A DNA stretch of 64,000 nt from Thalassorhabdomicrobium marinisediminis (lineage in GTDB: Bacteria; Pseudomonadota; Alphaproteobacteria; Rhodobacterales; Rhodobacteraceae): NCBI RefSeq assembly GCF_003072065.1, contig NZ_QCYG01000003.1, forward strand, positions 310,001-374,000, read 5' to 3'. A model generated the notes under the pieces. It was not told the origin of the DNA, did no database searches, and saw nothing but the letters and a program-made list of their open reading frames with translations. Each line of letters opens with the position of its first letter. The stretch's first letter is position 1. Positions 47,401 through 54,482 of this stretch are shown in pieces. A program made the translations under genes and the position numbers.

Positions 47401-48460
47401 CGCGGACGTCGCCCCCAAGTGTGATATCCGTATACGCTCGATCCAAACGCCGCAGCATTTCGCTAGGGTTTGTTGGGCCGCGAAAATCTACCGCGAGCCA
47501 ATTTACCTCGGAAGCTTGCGCAATCTGCAAAGCCAGAGTGGATTTGCCGGTGCCGCTAGCACCATGGAGCCAAAGGGCATGGGTATCATCGAGAATCCCC
47601 AAAAATTCCTGAACTAAACCTGTGCGCGTGGCAAGAATATCGGGCAAATCGATCTCTTCTACCGGGGCAGTCCAACTGGCGCGTGCCCAGCCAGTTTCAT
47701 GGCCAGGTTGGCCGGGGCGGGCGACTTCGTGCAAAAATCCGTGCAGATCGGCTGCGGTCAACCGCCGAAGTGCGGGGTCGTTTTCACTGCCGACAGTGAA
47801 CACACGATCGACGATCGCGGCCGCGGTGCTTGGTGCCATCCCAACAGGGAGTTCAAGAGCGGCGAGACGTCCGGCAATGAGTTCTGCAAGCATTGCGTTT
47901 TGCGCCGCTCCGCTGGGCTGGCTGGTTCTCCAAGACACGCGGTTAATAAGTCTCGATCGCAAGGCTCCCTCATCTGGGTTGCTCTCGAGCCAGTCTTTGA
48001 GTTTGCCGCCCGGCAGAGTGTTTAATAGAAGGGCTTTGAGGGGCGCAGTGTCTGCGCCGCAATTGACCGCGTGCCAATATGCGATCCCGGTGACCCCGCC
48101 CGGCAAGTCTGCTCCGTGTTCCCTCCCAATCTCCATATTGGTATGAATGACCAAAGACACGTCCGGGACCTCGCCTTCTCGGCTTGTGGCCCAGAAGTTT
48201 TCAAGCGCGTCACGGGCGTCTTTGCTCGCAAGCGTAAGAGTGCGATCGCTGGCGGTGTGCTTGACCTGCGTCAGCTCGGTGCCGCCACTGGTTGTTTCGA
48301 CGTCAAAGTCCTCGAAGATCTCGATCAGCAAGCTGTCGGCTTCGGAGAGGTTCAGCCAGGCGATGGCGGTTTCCAACAGCTGAAACCGAAACGCGCCTAT
48401 CACATGCGCTGCTTGTCGCTTCGGATTGGGGGGTAAGGGTTTCTGCGGCTGGCTTCCCAT
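44453..48460 (-). CDS. STAND-type NTPase with N-terminal nuclease-like domain; putative anti-phage defence protein
   Basis: A 1,335-residue protein from ATG 48460 (an upstream TTG at 48469 is possible; no strong ribosome site). The N-terminus (about 20-120) resembles the DUF4297/Cap4-type PD-(D/E)xK nuclease: FRFQLLETAIAW, LLIEIFEDFDVE, then TELTQVKH, with the catalytic Lys of the QVK core. The centre is a P-loop NTPase: Walker A GASGTGKST (about 303), Walker B GIILDDMD (about 357) and a sensor VVVTSTR (about 388). The remaining 640-1,330 is a helical TPR-like solenoid, the usual sensor of STAND proteins such as Avs. It lies alone, next to a decayed recombinase. This domain order is typical of Avs-like immunity, but I have not matched it to a named family. 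Confidence 0.7.
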   Translation of the reverse strand: MGSQPQKPLPPNPKRQAAHVIGAFRFQLLETAIAWLNLSEADSLLIEIFEDFDVETTSGGTELTQVKHTASDRTLTLASKDARDALENFWATSREGEVPDVSLVIHTNMEIGREHGADLPGGVTGIAYWHAVNCGADTAPLKALLLNTLPGGKLKDWLESNPDEGALRSRLINRVSWRTSQPSGAAQNAMLAELIAGRLAALELPVGMAPSTAAAIVDRVFTVGSENDPALRRLTAADLHGFLHEVARPGQPGHETGWARASWTAPVEEIDLPDILATRTGLVQEFLGILDDTHALWLHGASGTGKSTLALQIAQASEVNWLAVDFRGPTNPSEMLRRLDRAYTDITLGGDVRGIILDDMDSDTVAKHTGRLGRFVNWMRERGGYVVVTSTRVLNPASFQAARFTPNAAKCAPYLSVDEITEFVGQTYAPLDQAEAWGLTIHIAASGGHPQLTAAKVVSLNHRRWPIDALIEDISGTPSEAIELSRAEARRRLLEDATDHGRALLKRLGCIMFKFDRPTAIAIAALAPSIEEPSASLDLLTGPWIEKVPTAPGYFRLSPLLSGLQEDLGPETIKSVQTGFLISTIKRGPIPYEALDSVFWTALGSKQGWFITKFFEKSLSFDNETHKAVAAKLSGLVYLRTDQMLLPEDPSTSHFLRMLQIDVAALNGEKTLFEPIALAAMREAMAVGNEELRNALTSMALLKILLAQGARLDWGLRLSYIAYFEALAKMEPDLVQSSQSSAVQLMQEEFGETADVSGFMLQIGASANENPAELKAFFLALERLEPDARTRRLSQLRTFFKGYSLHIQSAWANAWSTGKLDVASSIDDYETIASMAENWGETDLIAECTIAQSVLWDEFQNDRPKALEIVETGIEALPDHPGLLRQKAKVLGHDHQYEEARAILESIRAHTDQSSDIERMYALKEQAVASANLGDLGAARTAFLEAASAAEAVQSEVTSARAHKVALRAEAAMCLWRSGDVETALRELAPLINMLDDIDPESDDAARALHLKLRWLVGWLHETTGGPTGLERELHYGALAALDADYPEEKERPSGRLEDIKLLLIIVGLRQNLHDLFPDLSWSKTTLAFHILLGAAEFDLAVKEGTPDQIAHALLQLAAAFDVAQKERAGTPISQIEKIKQLHFRDLEDPGVKAVFVHSSALAAYFGARDRADKTTFCEALLVELQKRLKATTPELDLWREILVGTSTADSADYATQIFSYALAPDDEVLHPSNIINRQLSLLQCAAACGCGARMIKQLHILFADEWAFIVEHQRFLLSQPSLHVPALEAAINWARKEEVGALANLLQSGARALGSRLPKDWLDLAEKLGGRARD

Positions 48461-48854
48461 GTCACTCAAATGGGCGTTTCAATGTGCTTCGCGGATAGCC
48501 GCAACGTTCGAGAAACTCGCGGAACTGGAACACTAAATACCGCCCCTGGCACTTCTCCAGCTTTTAGGCAGCGGACTATCGTTTCATGCTCTCTTCCCAT
48601 CGACGCAAAGGTAACAGATTGTACGGACCAATGTCCACTTAGGGGAAGCTGCAGAGTAGCGCATCAAATACCGACAAATGTCCGCTAAGGGCCGTCTCCG
48701 TCCTCGACCAAGCCCCGTGATAGGTCGAGGCTGCACCACACACGTGCCCGGTGACTTCCTGCGCTTGGATTCACTCGAGACCACCTTCGACAACGGTGGT
48801 CAAATCCCACTTTTCAATCTATGGTCGCCAATATCTCAGCCAAAGGGTCTCAAT

Positions 48855-49172
48855 GTGCCGAGCTCAGTTATTGAAGAAGATCTGACGATTGAAGGCAACA
48901 TCAGATCAAGTGAGGGAAGCGTCGATATCAACGGTCGAGTGGTTGGGGATGTCAGCGCTGAGATTATTGCCGTTCAGCTGAGCGGTTCGGTTGACGGGGC
49001 AATGTCGGCAACGAAGATCGCGGTTGAAGGCAGCCACACCGGTAGTTTGAAGTGCGACGATCTAAAGCTTGCATCGACCTCACAGGTTCAGGCTGATGTT
49101 GTGGCCAAGGTGATGGCAACGGAAAGTGGCGCCAAAGTTAAGGGCAAGATCGACATTACCGGGCGGCAATAG
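48855..49172 (+). CDS. Bactofilin family polymer-forming protein
   Basis: A 105-residue protein from GTG 48855, with AAAGGG eight bases upstream. The bactofilin beta-helix is clear: SSVIEEDLTIEGNIRS, VDINGRVVGDV, LSGSVDGAMSATKI and KCDDLKLASTSQVQADV, ending in SGAKVKGKIDITG. These polymerise without a nucleotide into cytoskeletal scaffolds. The frame is open a further 59 codons upstream to 48678, but that part has no family similarity. It lies about 400 bases from the start of the defence gene, divergent from it. Confidence 0.8.
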   Translation: MPSSVIEEDLTIEGNIRSSEGSVDINGRVVGDVSAEIIAVQLSGSVDGAMSATKIAVEGSHTGSLKCDDLKLASTSQVQADVVAKVMATESGAKVKGKIDITGRQ

Positions 49173-49276
49173 GACAATTCCAGTATCGCTACGCAGTAGC
49201 GTCACATTTGGGCTTTTACAGCTCCATCATTCCAAATGCGGCGCGATGCGCAAGTGGCCGCTTCGGTGACGCTGCG

Positions 49277-49454
49277 ATGCAGCTTCCGGTCGAACGACGG
49301 CAGTGCGGCGTTTGTGACCGCGGCAGTCAAGGAGCTCGATCAAGACGCAGAGGTCACGGTCGACATCGACGCCCGCCGGGTGACCATTGAAACGACCGCA
49401 AGCGATGAGGCGCTGCGCGAAGCGGTTCGAGAGGCGGGCTATACCCCGGCCTAA
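49277..49454 (+). pseudogene. Heavy-metal-associated (HMA) copper chaperone, frameshifted
   Basis: The first part in one frame is MQLPVERRQCGVCDRG, preserving a CxxC metal site (CGVC). From about 49320 the frame shifts and the rest of the HMA fold follows, TAAVKELDQDAEVTVDIDAR then EALREAVREAGYTP. A single indel between them inactivates the gene. It is small like CopZ-type chaperones (about 65 residues) and lies beside the DUF305 and CsoR-like genes, suggesting a former copper locus. Confidence 0.6.
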
Positions 49455-49520
49455 GAATATAGATGATTGCGGCGCGCGGGATGCCCGCGCGCCTTTGATA
49501 CCTGAAAGGTGAGCGGTGCT

Positions 49521-50423
49521 TCAGCCTTCGGCGCGGCAACCCAGGAAACCGCGGTAAGCGACTGTCAGACCGCGATCGAGATGGAACTTCATCTCCGCCT
49601 CCGAACGGCGGAAGTTACTTTCGGTATCGCTCCAGTCCGCGCCCGCGATCGGGGCCACCGACACCTCGATGCCCTCCGCCGTATAGCGTGCGCCGTCGGC
49701 AAGGGCTGCTTCGTCGACCGGTGCTTCAGTTGTCAGTTTCACCAACGTCCCAGACATTTTAATGCCGCCCGTTTCTTGGGCCATGATGAGGGTCGGTTCC
49801 CCCTCGTTGGTGCGGCGGAACTCACAGACCGCGGGCCCTCCCAGAAGGCCCTCAACATCTTCGGGCTTGAGCCCCGCGGGATCGATGCCGGCCAGCTCGG
49901 CGGAAGCCATCGCTTCTTCGACCGTCCCGACTTTCGCTGGTTCATCAGGGTTGCCCAATTCCGGGTCCGTTGCATCCCCGTTCTCTTCGATGTCAGCGAT
50001 CAGGCTGCGCATCTCGGCGATCTCTTTGCGCTGCGCCGCGATGATGCCCTCGGCCATCTTCTTCACCCGCGGGTCCGACAGTTCGGCGCGTTCCGAGGTC
50101 ATGATGGCAATGGAATGGTGCGGGATCATCGCGCGCATGTAGCTCGTGTCGCCCACGGTAACTTGGCTGCGCACCAGCCACAGCGTCCCGGCGAAGACGG
50201 CGATGGACCCCACGTAGATCGCGATATTGATGGCCTTGTTGTCATACATCGAAAGCATGAAGCTCAGCATGATTACGGCCATGACCGCCCCCATCAGGAG
50301 CGCCATATAGGTTCGGGTTTCGCTGAAGAATACATGCTCAAAGGCATAGGTATTCAGATACATCAGGCCGAACATTACTATCGTGGAGGTCGCGATCATT
50401 GCAGCGAAACGCCAGTAGGACAT
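49521..50423 (-). CDS. DUF305 membrane protein (metal-resistance-type)
   Basis: A 300-residue protein whose N-terminus carries three membrane segments (FAAMIATSTIVMFGLMYL; MALLMGAVMAVIMLSFML; AIYVGSIAVFAGTLWLV) followed by a ferritin-like DUF305 helix bundle (YMRAMIPHHSIAIMTSERAEL then PRVKKMAEGIIAAQRKEIAEM). The DUF305 HH pair and Met residues suit metal binding. The C-terminal 140 residues (after EENGDATDPELG) are a separate beta-rich domain I do not recognise. It faces the HMA remnant on the other strand and has the CsoR-type remnant upstream. Three-TM plus DUF305 proteins are common on copper-resistance plasmids. Confidence 0.8.
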   Translation of the reverse strand: MSYWRFAAMIATSTIVMFGLMYLNTYAFEHVFFSETRTYMALLMGAVMAVIMLSFMLSMYDNKAINIAIYVGSIAVFAGTLWLVRSQVTVGDTSYMRAMIPHHSIAIMTSERAELSDPRVKKMAEGIIAAQRKEIAEMRSLIADIEENGDATDPELGNPDEPAKVGTVEEAMASAELAGIDPAGLKPEDVEGLLGGPAVCEFRRTNEGEPTLIMAQETGGIKMSGTLVKLTTEAPVDEAALADGARYTAEGIEVSVAPIAGADWSDTESNFRRSEAEMKFHLDRGLTVAYRGFLGCRAEG

Positions 50424-50625
50424 GGGATGGTTTCCTATAACAAGGTTGGCGCGAGAGGCTCCTTCGCGCTGTGGTATTCAGGGATTTTAATTCGTAGCAC
50501 CGTCGGTGTCCAAAATATGCCATTCGGTCGTTGAACCAGCATGTGACCCGGGCAGCGCCGATACTCTCCTATGGTATGATAACTGGTCACTGTTGGCATA
50601 GTTCCTTTGCGTGGAGGCGCGAGAC

Positions 50626-50806
50626 GCGGGAGCGAGGCAGAACAAGGAAGCTATTGTGAGACATTTGGCGCGTTTGGAAGGGCAGCTCCGGGGCGGAACG
50701 CGCATGGTGGACGAAGACCGCTATTGCTTTGATGTCTTGGTGCAAACCGCTGCGGGCCGACGAGCGCTTGGTGGTAGAGGATCACGCCAACCACTGTATG
50801 GAATAA
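50626..50806 (+). pseudogene. CsoR/RcnR-type metal-responsive repressor, frameshifted
   Basis: The first frame reads NKEAIVRHLARLEGQLRGGT then MVDEDRYCFDVLVQTAAGRRAL, the alpha1-alpha2 of CsoR with the metal-site Cys. After a deletion and shift, a second frame reads LVVEDHANHCME and stops at 50804-50806, giving the family's His-x-x-His/Cys ligand block. The middle (the AL..V...LL segment) is largely missing. CsoR-type proteins sense copper and repress a copper chaperone and exporter. It is a broken gene. Confidence 0.65.
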
Positions 50807-50858
50807 GCGTTCCTATCTGGCGACGGCGAAGAATAGCGTTAAGCGTTTCGCGAGCGGG

Positions 50859-50936
50859 ACGCTCGGCTGGAAATGGCCCGCCCTTGTTCCATGCCGGGTG
50901 GTAGGCACGGATAGCTGGAAGATTGGCAGCGCACAT
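50859..50936 (-). pseudogene. 5' fragment related to the tyrosine recombinase at 62246
   Basis: About 26 codons from ATG 50936: the peptide contains NLPAIRAYHPAWNKG, while the intact recombinase at 62246-62878 starts NLPAIRALRPAWNKG. No catalytic region follows. The match covers only the N-terminal 25 residues, so it is a vestige of a second copy. Confidence 0.5.
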
Positions 50937-51081
50937 GGCGTTTTACGCCGTTCCGCCACACATGCCAGCGCTGCGCCGAACTTGTCTCGACGCTACATCG
51001 TGCCGCGCCGCGTTGCCGCAGGGCTGCTTGACGCCCGAAGCCGTGCTTGACTTAGCATGAGCAAGGGCTTTGTTGTCGAAC

Positions 51082-51663
51082 ATGACTGACCTTTCCGCTC
51101 AATCACTGGATGACCTCACCCTCGACGAGGCCGCCCGACCGAAAGCGCCGCCAGTGCCGGAGGCAACGGATGGACACCGCCGTCAAGGGCGGCAACTGGC
51201 TGCGATCCACCGTCACTACCTGATGGAAATCGCTCAGATCGGTGCGGTCCTGTCCCGGATAGAAGCTGGGGAGTGCCCTCCCGATAACCTCAAGCGGATC
51301 GTTCTATCGCTTGATATGGCCGAAAACTTTCGCGCATTCGGATCTCTCTGCGGGCGCGAATGCCAAATTCTCAAGTTTCACCACGACATCGAAAGTGCCG
51401 ACATGTTCCCGCGGATCGAGGCAGCGGGCGGCGGCAAGTTCCGCGAGGTCGTGGCCAAGCTGAAGGCAGAACACGAGGTCGTCCACGAGCTGATCATCCG
51501 CCTCGGTGGGGCTGCGGATGCTCTGGCGAAAGATCCGCAGGACGAAAATTTCGTTCAAGCCGCCATAACATTCAGAAAGTTGGAAGAGGTCATACGCTCT
51601 CACTTTGGCTACGAGGAAACTGAATTGGCGGAAGCCATTGGATACTACCTCGGCTCCATCTGA
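51082..51663 (+). CDS. Hemerythrin-like HHE domain protein
   Basis: Read from ATG 51082 this is 193 residues. Helices carry metal-ligand style His/Glu: LAAIHRHYLMEI (about residue 40), LKFHHDIESADMFPRIEAAG (about 100), KAEHEVVHELI (about 130) and IRSHFGYEETELAEAI (about 175). This is the H..H..E..H pattern of hemerythrin/HHE proteins, which bind a di-iron site and sense or carry O2 or NO. The first 35 residues are disordered and acidic. The ribosome site is weak. It may protect against NO, which fits a denitrifier, but no partner gene is adjacent. Confidence 0.7.
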   Translation: MTDLSAQSLDDLTLDEAARPKAPPVPEATDGHRRQGRQLAAIHRHYLMEIAQIGAVLSRIEAGECPPDNLKRIVLSLDMAENFRAFGSLCGRECQILKFHHDIESADMFPRIEAAGGGKFREVVAKLKAEHEVVHELIIRLGGAADALAKDPQDENFVQAAITFRKLEEVIRSHFGYEETELAEAIGYYLGSI

Positions 51664-52066
51664 AGGCTTCAGATAGATTTCCCCGCATTTTCATCTAAAA
51701 ATTCCGTTTGTCGCCCGAAACGGACAAACAATCACCAAACTGGACAGCCTCTTAGTCCCACATAGGCGACGTCTGCCTGCCCAGAATGCTGCGGTCTGCG
51801 TCAATGGCAGCTTCGGGAAAGCTGCGATGCGGCGTCCGCTCTCATGGTCACGGTCGGTTTTGGGCCGCTCACATCACCCAGGCAGGGAGGGGCGGATTGC
51901 AGACTTTCGCTGCCACCGCACCCCATATTTCTGAGTGATGAAGAGCGGGCGTTCAAGCGAAGTTGATAGGCCGACAAACCGATATTCAAATGACGCACAC
52001 GCGACGCGAGAAGTTCTTGCCGTTTATCTTAGCCCGCGAAAACAACCTCTGGCTGCGATCAGGTGC
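51664..52066. other. Intergenic region with a degenerate repeat
   Basis: About 400 bases with no gene. It includes, around 51887-51925, a stretch (GGCGGATTGCAGACTTTCGCTGC) like the repeat copies at 56508 and 63074. Confidence 0.4.
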
Positions 52067-52076
52067 GAACTACCTA

Positions 52077-53576
52077 GTCGACGTTGAACAAGACGTTTCA
52101 GGCAGCGGCGGATGGGCGTGAGCGTTGGTTTTCGCCCCTGATGATCACAGTTGCCGAAAGTGTGGTGGTGATTGCCGCGAGCAGATAGGCCAAAAGATAC
52201 CTGAGGTGGTTCAGGATCTTTCGGATATTGTGGCCACAGCCGCAGAGGACGGCAAAGATCGCATCGCCGCGGGTCCCTTTGAGGGGACATCTTGCGAGGC
52301 GACCGTCTGTTTTCATGTGTCCGATCTCGGGCTCGATGGCGCTGCGCCGTCGGAGGAGCGCCTTCAGGGACGGGGTAAGCCCTCGTCGTGATCCGGAGAT
52401 CAGAACCCGTGTGGTTTCCACGCCGTGGCCACGATAGCCGCGGTCGACAACGGCAATGGTTGGACGCTGTTCGGTCAAGATTTCTACCTGCTCCAAGGCC
52501 TCTGCCAACGTGTGGCCATCATAGGGGTTCCCGGGCAACGCGCGCATGCCGACCACAAAGCCTTCATTTATCGTCGTGGCGATGCTGACCTTGGTGCCAA
52601 ATTCATACCGGACCCGGGCCTTGCCCTTGGAGATGCAATCGACGGCGGGTTCATGCAGGGCATAGATTTTACCGCCGCCTCTGGGGGCCTGGTGCAGTAA
52701 GCGCGAGACCAGAATCAGGGTGTCGAGGACAGTTTCTCGGAAGGTGCCGGGCGGGATGAGATCAATCTGACGCCGCAAGTCGCGCATGACCCGTCCAGTA
52801 TAGCCCTTCAATGTCCTCAAAGCCTTGCGCATGCGCTTGAACTGTCGCGCGTGGGCATAGCGACCGACCTGCGCCGCCAGCAGCGGCGCCTTGCGCGCAT
52901 AGGTCTGGCGCAATTGGACCCCGGCCTCCTGAGCCAGGGCCACAATTTTGGCTCTGGCTTTCTCATAGAGCCGCGCATCGGTAGGATAGGCGGTGTTCTT
53001 TTCCATGACGGTCGTATCGATGGATACGCGCGACAGGCTGTCATCGTCCACAACGCCACTTGAGCGCCCCGCCTCGATTGTCTTCGTCAGCAGCCACTCG
53101 GCACCTTCATCGCCGATCCGGTCGCGCCAACGGCTGAGCGACGAGGGATGAATTGGCGGCTGATGTTGAAAGAAGACCTCGCCAGCAAAGTGCTGGAAAT
53201 ACGGGTTCTCGACCCAGCGCTCTACAACGGCTTCATCCGACAGGCGATGCAGATGCTGAAGATACATTAGCCCGGCCACCAGACGCGGTGGTGTCGCCGG
53301 CCGTCCCGTCCCGGAGGGAAAGAACCCGGCCCATTCTCGCTCGAAAAACTCCCAATCGATCAGCGCGGCCAGCTTCACCAGCTCATGACGCATGTCGATC
53401 AGATCAACGAGACGAGGACGCAGCAAGTCATCCTGTTCAAGGGGGCGATCACGGTGTTTCATGGCCAAACCAAATTGCAGGGTTTTCAATGGGATATTAT
53501 AGAACCCTGCAGTCAAAGGCCACCAAAATCACGGCTTAATCATTCATTATCAACAGCTTAGGTGTTGTTCAAGTCG
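52077..53576. mobile_element. IS5-type insertion sequence
   Basis: The element carries one transposase gene. Its ends share an imperfect inverted repeat: GTCGACGTTGAACAAGAC on the left and GACTTGAACAACACC read inward from the right. The direct repeat GAACTACCTA flanks it (52067-52076 and 53577-53586), which is a probable target duplication, although part of the match may belong to the terminal repeats. It inserted right at the stop codon region of the IscU-like gene. Confidence 0.7.
52098..53462 (-). CDS. IS5-family transposase
   Basis: Read from ATG 53462 this is 454 residues. The N-terminus has DWEFFEREWAGFFPSGTGRPATPPRLVAG and LQHLHRLSDEAVVERWVENPY, the IS5 fold. DDE residues are plausible at SIDTTVMEKNT (Asp), AVVDRGYRGHG (Asp) and SAIEPEIGHMKTDGRL (Glu), the last being the Y-1-type EPxIGHxK block. 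An upstream frame extends 18 codons, but ATG 53462 is the family start. The gene is complete with no stops, so the element may be recently active. Confidence 0.9.
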   Translation of the reverse strand: MKHRDRPLEQDDLLRPRLVDLIDMRHELVKLAALIDWEFFEREWAGFFPSGTGRPATPPRLVAGLMYLQHLHRLSDEAVVERWVENPYFQHFAGEVFFQHQPPIHPSSLSRWRDRIGDEGAEWLLTKTIEAGRSSGVVDDDSLSRVSIDTTVMEKNTAYPTDARLYEKARAKIVALAQEAGVQLRQTYARKAPLLAAQVGRYAHARQFKRMRKALRTLKGYTGRVMRDLRRQIDLIPPGTFRETVLDTLILVSRLLHQAPRGGGKIYALHEPAVDCISKGKARVRYEFGTKVSIATTINEGFVVGMRALPGNPYDGHTLAEALEQVEILTEQRPTIAVVDRGYRGHGVETTRVLISGSRRGLTPSLKALLRRRSAIEPEIGHMKTDGRLARCPLKGTRGDAIFAVLCGCGHNIRKILNHLRYLLAYLLAAITTTLSATVIIRGENQRSRPSAAA

Positions 53577-53578
53577 AA

Positions 53579-54019
53579 CTACCTAACCTTAGAAAATCCT
53601 TGTGTGATGGCGTCAAATGGAAGCTCTATGGAGCCAAATCGGGTGGGAAATTCTCGCGCAGAACAGAACACTGCTAGTCCGATCCAAGCCTGAGGAAAAT
53701 CAACATCTTCGCCCCGCAATAGCTCTGCAAGCCTACGTCCGGCCTCTGCAATCTGCACCTCTGATTGTCCAATGGCAGCGCATACAACTATCCCCAGAGA
53801 AGCCATTCCAAGGGTGCAAGCTCGGCCCTTCCAACCTATTTTGGTCAAGGTGCCATCATGTATAATCAAATCTAGTGTTATGGCGCTACCGCAGACTGGG
53901 CTACGGCAAGTTACCGTCACATCCGGATTGTCCAGCCGCTTGTCCCTGCGCACCCGGGCCGCATGTTCCCGGATGCGTGGTTGATAAAGTCTGGCCAGCG
54001 CCGTGTCAGCATGTGGCAT
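53579..54019 (-). CDS. IscU/SufU-like Fe-S scaffold or related protein
   Basis: A 146-residue protein with LYQPRIREHAARVRRDKRLDNPD and CRSPVCGSAITLDLIIHDGTLTKIGWKGRACTLGMASL. It preserves two cysteines of the NifU_N/IscU scaffold (CGS and ACTLG) but not the classical C-terminal third motif, so it may be a modified scaffold. It follows the DUF1641 gene by two bases in the same operon, after the SQR-like flavoprotein. The IS element starts at its stop codon, so its C-terminal sequence is intact or nearly so. Confidence 0.65.
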   Translation of the reverse strand: MPHADTALARLYQPRIREHAARVRRDKRLDNPDVTVTCRSPVCGSAITLDLIIHDGTLTKIGWKGRACTLGMASLGIVVCAAIGQSEVQIAEAGRRLAELLRGEDVDFPQAWIGLAVFCSAREFPTRFGSIELPFDAITQGFSKVR

Positions 54020-54021
54020 GC

Positions 54022-54453
54022 TCAGTCTACTTCTGCGCCGCGATCCATCTGGCGTCCAAGCACCGCGAGGAATTGTATCGCGAAATGCAAGCCACGGCGC
54101 ACATCTTCATCTCCGGCCGCGCGCAATAGCCCGAGGCGGGAAGGAACTGGATTCCGAGCTGCCTTATTTGTCGCATAACGGGCGGCATTCGAGAGCATCC
54201 AGGCATTGCTAACCAAATCCTCATAACCAGACATCAATTTTTGAATCATCGCGTCATCGGCCATATCAACACCGTCAGCCGCGAGTGAGAGTAGATCAAC
54301 GACATTATGGAACCGACGCCCCTGAATTAGCGGCGCGACTTTATTTGCAAGATCAATCAGCCCAGCTTCCGTCGCTTCATCAGCAAATGCGCTCTCTTGG
54401 TTGAGCCGTTCGAGAAGCGGAGCATCCGCTCCGGTTTTGGTAGGATTTGCCAT
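54022..54453 (-). CDS. DUF1641 domain protein
   Basis: Read from ATG 54453 (GGAGG behind it) this is 143 residues. It contains the family block HNVVDLLSLAADGVDMADDAMIQKLMSGYEDL and RLGLLRAAGDEDVRRGLHFAIQFLAVLGR. DUF1641 proteins occur next to sulfide:quinone-type oxidoreductases and formate dehydrogenases. It lies 29 bases after the flavoprotein stop, with the IscU-like gene next. A link to sulfur or quinone redox is inferred from the neighbours only. No membrane segment is evident. Confidence 0.75.
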   Translation of the reverse strand: MANPTKTGADAPLLERLNQESAFADEATEAGLIDLANKVAPLIQGRRFHNVVDLLSLAADGVDMADDAMIQKLMSGYEDLVSNAWMLSNAARYATNKAARNPVPSRLGLLRAAGDEDVRRGLHFAIQFLAVLGRQMDRGAEVD

Positions 54454-54482
54454 GACAGCCTCCTTATTGAAAATTTGAGATT

